DNA of 36,151 nt from Actinomycetes bacterium (lineage in GTDB: Bacteria > Actinomycetota > Acidimicrobiia > Acidimicrobiales > UBA8190). Numbering within the stretch: position 1 is the first letter of the stretch; each line of letters opens with the position of its first letter. Under the pieces are notes generated by a model, which worked only from the letters and a program-made list of their open reading frames with translations, did not search any database and was not told the origin of the DNA. Shown piece after piece: positions 31,112 through 36,151 of this stretch. The stretch is taken from positions 1 through 36,151 of the forward strand of contig JAJZYI010000001.1 in the NCBI GenBank assembly GCA_021798135.1, in the 5' to 3' direction. A program made the position numbers and the translations under genes.

Positions 31112-32370
31112 GCGCTCCGGCCGCGGACGTGCCGGGGCCTGCGGACCCGCCGATGCCTGCCGGCTCGCCGCCGCCGGCACCGCTGCCCTCTGGCGGCGAG
31201 GGCTGGCGGGCGCTGGTGCTGACCGGGTCCATCGGGCGGGGCCAGGACTCGGCCGCGGAGGCGTGCCAGGCCGCGCTGGTGGCTGCCGGCGGTTCGGCGT
31301 CGATCTTCGACTGCATGGTCCTGCTCGGCGAGACGGGCCGCCGGCTGGGTGAGGCGGCGTTCCGGCGAGCCCTGTCGGCGGCACCCGTCTACGACGCGCT
31401 GCACTTCTCGCAGCTCCGCAGCGACAGCGCGCTGGCCGAGCGCATGGAGGAGGCCGCCGCGTCCAGGCTGGTGCCGCGCCTCCGGCGCGAGATCGAGCGG
31501 AGCGGGGCGCAGCTGCTGGTCTCGGCCTTCCCCACGGGCGCGGGGGCGCTCGGGCGCCTGCGCCAGGAGATGCCGCGCCGGCGGGTGGTGGTCGTCTGCA
31601 CCGACGCCGCCGCGCACCGGCTGTGGGCGCACCCGGCGGTCGACCGCTACGTCGTGTTCTCCGAGATGACGGCCGGGACGATACGCCAGTACCTGCCGGC
31701 AGCGGACGTGGTGGTGCTGCCGCCGGCGGTCCGGCCAGCGTTCTTCAGCGCGCCGGGCCGGGCCGAGGCCCGTGACGCGCTCGGCATCGACCGTGCCGTC
31801 CCGTGCGTGCTGCTCATGGGCGGCGGCTGGGGCATGGCCCGGCTGGTCGACGCGGCAGCCGGGCTGGCCGGTGCCGGCTACCGGGTGCTGGCCGTCGCGG
31901 GGAGCAACCGGGCGCTGCGCCGGCGGCTCGAGGCGCTCGCCCGGGGCCTGCCCCGGCACGGCGGCTCGGGGGTCACGGTCTACGGCTACACCACGGAGGT
32001 GCCGGCCCTCATGGCCGCGTGCGACGTGGTCGTGACGACCCCGGGCCAGACCTGCCACGAGGCGCGCGTCATGCGGCGGCCGCTGGTGGTGCTCGACGCG
32101 GTACCCGGCCACGGCCGCGAGAACCTCCTCCTCGAGATGGTGCGCGGCGGCGCGCTGGCCTGCACCCCCCGTCCGTCGTCGGTGGTCGCCGGGGTTGCCT
32201 CGGTGCTCGACGGGGCCGTCGACGCCGACGCGCCGTGGCCCGTCCGGAGCGCCGAGGCGTGGGGGGAGCAGTTCCTCTCCGCCGTCTCCGACCTGGTCGA
32301 CGGGGCCACGGCCGACCCCGGTGGCAGGCGCGGCCGCGGGCCCGAGGCGCTCGCCGGCGGCCCGGCCTGA
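31108..32370 (+). CDS. MGDG-synthase-like glycosyltransferase (GT28)
   Basis: A 420-residue protein with the two-domain GT-B fold of the GT28 group, which includes MurG and the diacylglycerol glycosyltransferases. The N-terminal LVLTGSIGRGQDSAAEAC resembles the glycine loop of MGDG synthases, and VVVVCTDAAAHRLWAHPAVD plus RYVVFSEMTAGTIRQYL fit the same subgroup. The C-terminal donor-binding half has VLLMGGGWGMARLVDAA and YGYTTEVPALMAACDVVVTT followed by PGQTCHEARVM. It probably adds a sugar to a membrane lipid. The first ~30 residues are Pro/Ala-rich. The GTG start overlaps the deacetylase stop. With the next gene it offers two transferases for one product. Confidence 0.82.
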   Translation: MSAPAADVPGPADPPMPAGSPPPAPLPSGGEGWRALVLTGSIGRGQDSAAEACQAALVAAGGSASIFDCMVLLGETGRRLGEAAFRRALSAAPVYDALHFSQLRSDSALAERMEEAAASRLVPRLRREIERSGAQLLVSAFPTGAGALGRLRQEMPRRRVVVVCTDAAAHRLWAHPAVDRYVVFSEMTAGTIRQYLPAADVVVLPPAVRPAFFSAPGRAEARDALGIDRAVPCVLLMGGGWGMARLVDAAAGLAGAGYRVLAVAGSNRALRRRLEALARGLPRHGGSGVTVYGYTTEVPALMAACDVVVTTPGQTCHEARVMRRPLVVLDAVPGHGRENLLLEMVRGGALACTPRPSSVVAGVASVLDGAVDADAPWPVRSAEAWGEQFLSAVSDLVDGATADPGGRRGRGPEALAGGPA

Positions 32371-32486
32371 GCCGGCGTTTGCGCCGGTGGCCCCGGACGG
32401 GCGAGGCTGGTCGGCCATGGTCGCCCTCGTCACGCCGCGGTGCCGTGCCTGATCTCGCCCAGCGGTCGGCGGGGGCGCGCCCGGCC

Positions 32487-33953
32487 ATGGCGCAGCGGTC
32501 GTCCGAATGGGTCGTGGCGATGCGGGAGTCGTGGGAGCGCAGCACCCGCATCACGGTGCCGCCCGAGGTGCCCGCGGCCCCGCCGTCGACACCCGACGGC
32601 ATCCGCGTCGCCCTGCTGGTGTACCGGGGGAACCCTCGATGCGGCGGCCAGGGCGTCTACACCAGGCACCTGGCCCGCGAGCTGGTGGCCCTCGGGCACA
32701 GCGTCCAGGTGCTGGCCGGCCAGCCCTGGCCCGAGCTCGACGCCGGGACCGGCTTCACGCCGGTCCCGGGGCTCGACCTGTACCGAGACCCCGATCCCTT
32801 CCGGGTGCCGCACCCTCGCGAGCTGCGGAGCGCGGCGGACGCCGCCGAGCTGGCGATCATGTGCGCAGCCGGTTTCCCCGAGCCGCGGACGTTCTCGTGG
32901 CGGGCGCGGCGCTTCCTCGCCGCCAACCGCCACCGCTTCGACCTCGTGCACGACAACCAGTGCCTCGGGTCCGGCCTGCTCGGCATGCTCGACGACGGCT
33001 GGCCGCTGGTGGCCACGATCCACCACCCGATCACCGTGGACCGCGAGCTCGCGCTCGCCCACGCCGAGGACTTCAAGCGCCGTCTGGGGCAGCGGCGATG
33101 GTTCGGCTTCCTCGGCATGCAGATGCGCGTCGCCCGCCAGCTGCCGCGGATCGTCACCGTGTCGGACTCGTCGCGCACGGACATCGCCGGGCAGCTCGGC
33201 GTCGACCCGGGCCGGATGACGGTGGTGCCCGTCGGCGTCGACCACACCGTGTTCCGCCCACGGCCCGAGCGACCCCGCGTCCCCGGGCGGATCATGGTCA
33301 CCTCGTCGAGCGACGTCCCGATGAAGGGCCTGGTGCCCCTGCTGCACGCGGTGGCCAAGCTCCGCACCGAGCGCGAGGTGGAGGTGGTCGTCATCGGCCA
33401 CCCCCGTCCCGGTGGCAGGGTCGACCGGACCATCGACGAGCTGGGGCTCGCGCCGGCGGTCCGGTGCGTGACCGGCGTCAGCGACGACGAGCTCGCCTGC
33501 CTCTACGCCGAGGCGCAGGTGGCGGTGGTCCCTTCCCTGTACGAGGGGTTCTCGCTGCCGGCCGTCGAGGCCATGGCGTGCGGGGTCCCGCTGGTGGCCA
33601 CCACCGGCGGTGCCATACCCGAGGTCGTGGGCACCTCCGGCGAGACGGCCCTGCTCGTCGCCCCGGGCGACGCCGAGGCCCTGGCCGCGGCCCTGCGCCG
33701 GGTGCTCGACGAGCCGGTGCTCGCCGCGTCGCTCGGCGAGCGCGGCCGGCAGCGGGTGCTGGGCCGCTTCACCTGGCGCGCCACCGCCGTGGGCACGGCC
33801 GAGCAGTACCTCGCCGCGCTGGAGGACCACCGCCGTGGCCTGGGTGGCCGGTGCCGGCCGCCGGCCCGGGCGGAGCGCGAGGGCTGGGCCGAGCAGAGCC
33901 GCCGGGCCCGCGCTGCGGTGAGCGGAGCGGGGACGGTCGGGGTCGGGCGGTGA
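32487..33953 (+). CDS. Group 1 (GT4) glycosyltransferase
   Basis: A ~488-residue retaining GT-B transferase. The acceptor half starts RVALLVYRGNPRCGGQGVY, with TRHLARELVALGHSVQVLAG; FDLVHDNQCLGSGLLGML and ATIHHPITVDRE follow. The donor half holds RIVTVSDSSRTDIAGQLGV, VVPVGVDHTVFRP and the family signature LYEGFSLPAVEAMACGVPLV. A basic, Ala/Arg-rich tail of ~45 residues is added. Donor and acceptor are unknown; SqdX-like sulfoquinovosyl transfer is one idea, since sqdB lies in this window, but nothing in the sequence proves it. The start is uncertain: ATG 32487 is used, GTG 32445 or ATG 32520 are possible. Confidence 0.88.
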   Translation: MAQRSSEWVVAMRESWERSTRITVPPEVPAAPPSTPDGIRVALLVYRGNPRCGGQGVYTRHLARELVALGHSVQVLAGQPWPELDAGTGFTPVPGLDLYRDPDPFRVPHPRELRSAADAAELAIMCAAGFPEPRTFSWRARRFLAANRHRFDLVHDNQCLGSGLLGMLDDGWPLVATIHHPITVDRELALAHAEDFKRRLGQRRWFGFLGMQMRVARQLPRIVTVSDSSRTDIAGQLGVDPGRMTVVPVGVDHTVFRPRPERPRVPGRIMVTSSSDVPMKGLVPLLHAVAKLRTEREVEVVVIGHPRPGGRVDRTIDELGLAPAVRCVTGVSDDELACLYAEAQVAVVPSLYEGFSLPAVEAMACGVPLVATTGGAIPEVVGTSGETALLVAPGDAEALAAALRRVLDEPVLAASLGERGRQRVLGRFTWRATAVGTAEQYLAALEDHRRGLGGRCRPPARAEREGWAEQSRRARAAVSGAGTVGVGR

Positions 33954-34023
33954 GCGGCGACGGGGCGGGCGGCGCCGGCGGAGGCCGGGGTGCGCCGGGG
34001 GCAGGGGAGCGGAGCGCGGCAAG

Positions 34024-34737
34024 GTGCTGACCGTCGACTACGACCGCCTGGGGCTTCGCCGGGGCGAGCGGCTGCTCGACCTGGGCTGCGGCGGGGGCAG
34101 GCACGCCTTCGAGGCGGCGCGGCGCGGCGCGCACGTGGTCGCCCTCGACGCCGGCGCCGAGGAGATCGACGCCGTCCGGGCAGTGCTGGCGGCGATGGCG
34201 GAGGCGGGGGAGCTCCGTGCCGGCGGCCAGGCGACGGCGCTGCGCGGGGACGCGCGGCGGCTCCCCTTCCCGGACGGGTCGTTCGACCGCGTGATCGCGG
34301 CCGAGGTCCTGGAGCACGTGCCGGAGGACGGCACCGCCATGGCCGAGCTGGCCCGGGTGCTCCGGCCCGGCGGCACCATCGCCGTCACCGTCCCCCGGTT
34401 CGGGCCGGAGGTCGTGAACTGGGCCCTGTCGTCGGAGTACCACGACGTGCCCGGCGGCCACGTCCGGATCTACCGGCGCTCGGTGCTGGGACGCCGGCTC
34501 CGGTCCAGCGGACTGCGGCCGGTGGGCCACCACCACGCGCACGCGCTGCACTCGCCGTACTGGTGGCTCAAGTGCCTGGTGGGCGTCCGGCGCGACGACC
34601 ACCCCGCCGTGCGCGCCTACCACCGCATGCTCGTGTGGGACATCACCGACCGGCCTTGGCTGACGCGCCGCGCGGACGCGCTGCTGAACCCGGTCCTCGG
34701 CAAGAGCCTCGTCGTGTACGCGGAGAAGCCGGCGTGA
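34024..34737 (+). CDS. Class I SAM-dependent methyltransferase
   Basis: A 237-residue Rossmann methyltransferase. Motif I is RLLDLGCGGGRHAFEAARRG, the acidic residue of motif II is in VVALDAGAEE, RGDARRLPFPDGSFDRVIAA is motif III/IV, and EVLEHVPEDGTAMAELARVL with RPGGTIAVTVP completes the Methyltransf_11 pattern. The C-terminal half (HHHAHALHSPYWWLKCLVG) is unlike small-molecule enzymes with known targets. In this operon the likely substrate is a sugar or lipid-linked saccharide (inference). GTG 34024 follows a GGGGAGCGGAG ribosome-site-like stretch. A frame from GTG 33950 (overlapping the GT4 stop) is out of phase and soon stops. Confidence 0.88.
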   Translation: MLTVDYDRLGLRRGERLLDLGCGGGRHAFEAARRGAHVVALDAGAEEIDAVRAVLAAMAEAGELRAGGQATALRGDARRLPFPDGSFDRVIAAEVLEHVPEDGTAMAELARVLRPGGTIAVTVPRFGPEVVNWALSSEYHDVPGGHVRIYRRSVLGRRLRSSGLRPVGHHHAHALHSPYWWLKCLVGVRRDDHPAVRAYHRMLVWDITDRPWLTRRADALLNPVLGKSLVVYAEKPA

Positions 34738-36011
34738 ACGGTCGCGGCCCGCTCGCAGGCGCGCCCGCCCGCGTGGACGTCGGCAGCCCGGCAGGCGGAG
34801 GGGACGGTGCTCGGGCCGGCGCCGTCGCCGCGGTGCCGGGCAACGACGGCGGCCGGAGCGCGCACGCCCCTCCCGCCGGGCTGCGGCACCACGGGCAGCC
34901 ACCCGGGACGTCGGGGCCGGCCAGCGCCGTGCCCGCGCTCGCCGGCGTGCTCGACGCCGACGAGGTCCGGGCCAGCGCAGCCGCCATCGCCGCCGTGCAG
35001 CGTCCCGACGGCATGATCCCCTGGTTCCCCGGCGGGCACAGCGACCCGTGGAACCACGTGGAGGCGGCCATGGCCCTGGACGTCGCCGGACTGGAGGACG
35101 CGGCGACCGCCGCCTACCGGTGGCTGGTCGCCCGCCAGCTCCCCGAGGGCGGGTGGTTCAACTACTACCACTGGGACGGCAGCGTGGAGGACCAGCGCGT
35201 CGACACCAACGTCTGCGCCTACGTGGCCACCGGAGCGTGGCACCGCTTCCTGCTGCGAGGTGACCGGGGGGCCCTGCAGGAGCTGTGGCCGGCCATCGAC
35301 CGGGCCATCCGCTTCGTCCTCCGCTGGCAGCAGCCCGACGGGACCGTCCGCTGGTCGGTGGACCCCGACGGCCGGCCCGGCCGGTTCGCGCTGCTCACCG
35401 GGTCGTCCTCGATCCTGCACTCGCTGCGCTGTGCCGTGGCGTGCGCCGAGGAGCTGGGTCACGAGCGGCCCGACTGGGAGCTGGCCGCGGGCCGCCTCGC
35501 CCACGCCGTGGCGCACCGTCCCGGCGCCTTCGAGCCGAAGGGCGAGTTCGCCATGGACTGGTACTACCCCGTCATCTCCGGCGCGCTGACGGGGGACCGG
35601 GCGGTCGCCCACCTGCAGGCGGGCTGGGACACCTTCGTCATGGAGGGCCTGGGCGTCCGGTGCGTCTCGACGGGCCCGTGGGTCACGGCCGCGGAGACGG
35701 CCGAGTGCGCCATCGCGCTGGACGCCGCAGGCCGCCGCGGCCTCGCCGCCGCCGTGCTCACCTGGGCGCAGGCGCACCGCCAGGCCGACGGCTCCTACCT
35801 GACCGGGATCGTCTACCCGGAGCAGTCGACCTTCCCCGTCGACCAGACCAGCACCTACACCGCGGCGGCCGTCGTGCTCGCCGTCGACGCCGTCTCCCGG
35901 ACCAGCCCGGCGTCGGGGATCTTCCGGGGCGAGCACCTTCCCGCTGCCGTCGACCTGGACGAGGCGCCGCTCGGGCTCACGGCGAGGAGCGTGCCCGAAC
36001 CCGGCCGCTGA
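34734..36011 (+). CDS. Alpha/alpha-toroid protein (prenyltransferase/GH15-like fold)
   Basis: A ~425-residue protein whose start GTG 34734 overlaps the methyltransferase stop (GTGA). The first ~75 residues are low complexity. The rest is a repeated helical barrel with Q-x-x-(D/E)G-x-(W/I) turns: AAVQRPDGMIPWFPG, RQLPEGGWFNYYHWDG, WQQPDGTVRWSVDPDG and HRQADGSYLTG. Such turns occur in terpene cyclases, prenyltransferase beta subunits and some glycoside hydrolases; the DxDD of squalene-hopene cyclases is not visible. WNHVEAAMALDVAG and DTNVCAYVATGAWHRF supply possible acidic residues. No signal peptide, so it is probably cytosolic. It may process the saccharide or lipid made by the operon. Function unknown. 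Confidence 0.75.
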   Translation: MNGRGPLAGAPARVDVGSPAGGGDGARAGAVAAVPGNDGGRSAHAPPAGLRHHGQPPGTSGPASAVPALAGVLDADEVRASAAAIAAVQRPDGMIPWFPGGHSDPWNHVEAAMALDVAGLEDAATAAYRWLVARQLPEGGWFNYYHWDGSVEDQRVDTNVCAYVATGAWHRFLLRGDRGALQELWPAIDRAIRFVLRWQQPDGTVRWSVDPDGRPGRFALLTGSSSILHSLRCAVACAEELGHERPDWELAAGRLAHAVAHRPGAFEPKGEFAMDWYYPVISGALTGDRAVAHLQAGWDTFVMEGLGVRCVSTGPWVTAAETAECAIALDAAGRRGLAAAVLTWAQAHRQADGSYLTGIVYPEQSTFPVDQTSTYTAAAVVLAVDAVSRTSPASGIFRGEHLPAAVDLDEAPLGLTARSVPEPGR

Positions 36012-36012
36012 C

Positions 36013-36107
36013 GGCGGAGCGCCCGCGGTTCGGGGCGCGGCGGGCGCGGTCCGGCGGAGCGCCCGCGGTTCAGGGCGCGGCAGGCGCGATCCGGCGGAGC
36101 GCCCGCA
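36013..36107. repeat. 40-bp tandem repeat with hairpins between convergent stops
   Basis: Units beginning GGCGGAGCGCCCGCGGTTC start at 36013 and 36053, and a partial at 36093: exact 40-bp period. Each full unit holds a perfect stem GCGCCC/GGGCGC with an 8-nt loop (36019-36038 and 36059-36078). The stop (TCA, 36070-36072) of the minus-strand gene lies in the second loop; the first copy has TCG there. The array starts 1 base after the plus-strand stop. It could serve as a two-way terminator. Confidence 0.88.
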
Positions 36108-36151
36108 GCGAGCCCCAGGCGCCGTCGTCCGACCACTCGCCGGACCGGAGT
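36070..36151 (-). CDS. 3' end of a minus-strand gene (partial)
   Basis: From the window edge the minus strand stays open for 26 codons to TGA at 36070-36072. The tail reads LRSGEWSDDGAWGSLRALRR then IAPAAP, which has coding-like composition. The family cannot be named. It is convergent with the toroid gene, and its last codons lie within the 40-bp repeat, as at the MFS gene end. Confidence 0.55.
   Translation of the reverse strand, partial: LRSGEWSDDGAWGSLRALRRIAPAAP

Noticed and set aside
33950..34030. Methyltransferase start at GTG 33950 overlapping the GT4 stop
   Set aside because: That frame reaches TGA after about 26 codons and is out of phase with the methyltransferase motifs.

Overview
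The window is very GC-rich (I judge it above 70% by eye, not computed). It is gene-dense, with many GTG starts and 4-nt start/stop overlaps. Two genes look F420-dependent (a Ddn-like protein and a luciferase-like oxidoreductase). Several start codons sit 6-8 nt behind a -10-like hexamer, as in leaderless mRNAs. Together this points to a high-GC actinobacterium. Acidimicrobiia or a nearby deep lineage would fit the gene mix, but no phylogenetic marker fixes that. No tRNA, rRNA, CRISPR, transposase or phage gene was seen, so the segment reads as ordinary chromosome.

Layout: (1) 182-3057 is a copper-efflux operon, CsoR-type operator > copZ > copA > csoR, likely autoregulated. (2) 3215-4072 is an unrecognised protein, convergent with a crotonase-family gene (4183-5100) that lacks both usual catalytic glutamates. 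(3) 5401-8931 is a tight trio: UDP-sulfoquinovose synthase (sqdB), a GtrA-type membrane protein and an anchored GH5 endoglycoceramidase-like hydrolase. (4) 8996-16547 holds a GNAT acetyltransferase, a sulfide:quinone oxidoreductase-like flavoprotein followed by a 53-aa ORF, a B12-dependent ribonucleotide reductase, a CapA-like protein and an old-yellow-enzyme reductase. (5) 16709-24414 holds a DedA/heme-like membrane fusion, a SpoU methyltransferase, a Ddn-like protein, an MFS transporter, alanine dehydrogenase, a SixA-like phosphatase and a TetR regulator with two operator-like palindromes. (6) 25017-29757, all on the minus strand, carries a luciferase-like oxidoreductase, an SCP2-type thiolase, a KAS III, a nucleotidyltransferase and an acylphosphatase. 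(7) 29958-36011 is a NifU-domain protein followed by an envelope-glycan or glycolipid operon: NodB deacetylase, MGDG-synthase-like GT28, GT4, SAM methyltransferase and an alpha/alpha-toroid protein. The 3' end of a convergent minus-strand gene closes the window.

Two themes stand out. First, at least seven sites where a gene ends carry a short tandem repeat that starts at, or includes, the stop codon. Each site has its own unit (19 to 50 bp), so these are local duplications of gene 3' ends rather than one dispersed family; one array forms hairpins between two convergent stop codons. Second, the sqdB-gtrA-GH5 trio and the five-gene glycan operon suggest a sulfoquinovose-containing or otherwise decorated surface glycan or glycolipid. 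That link is inference.
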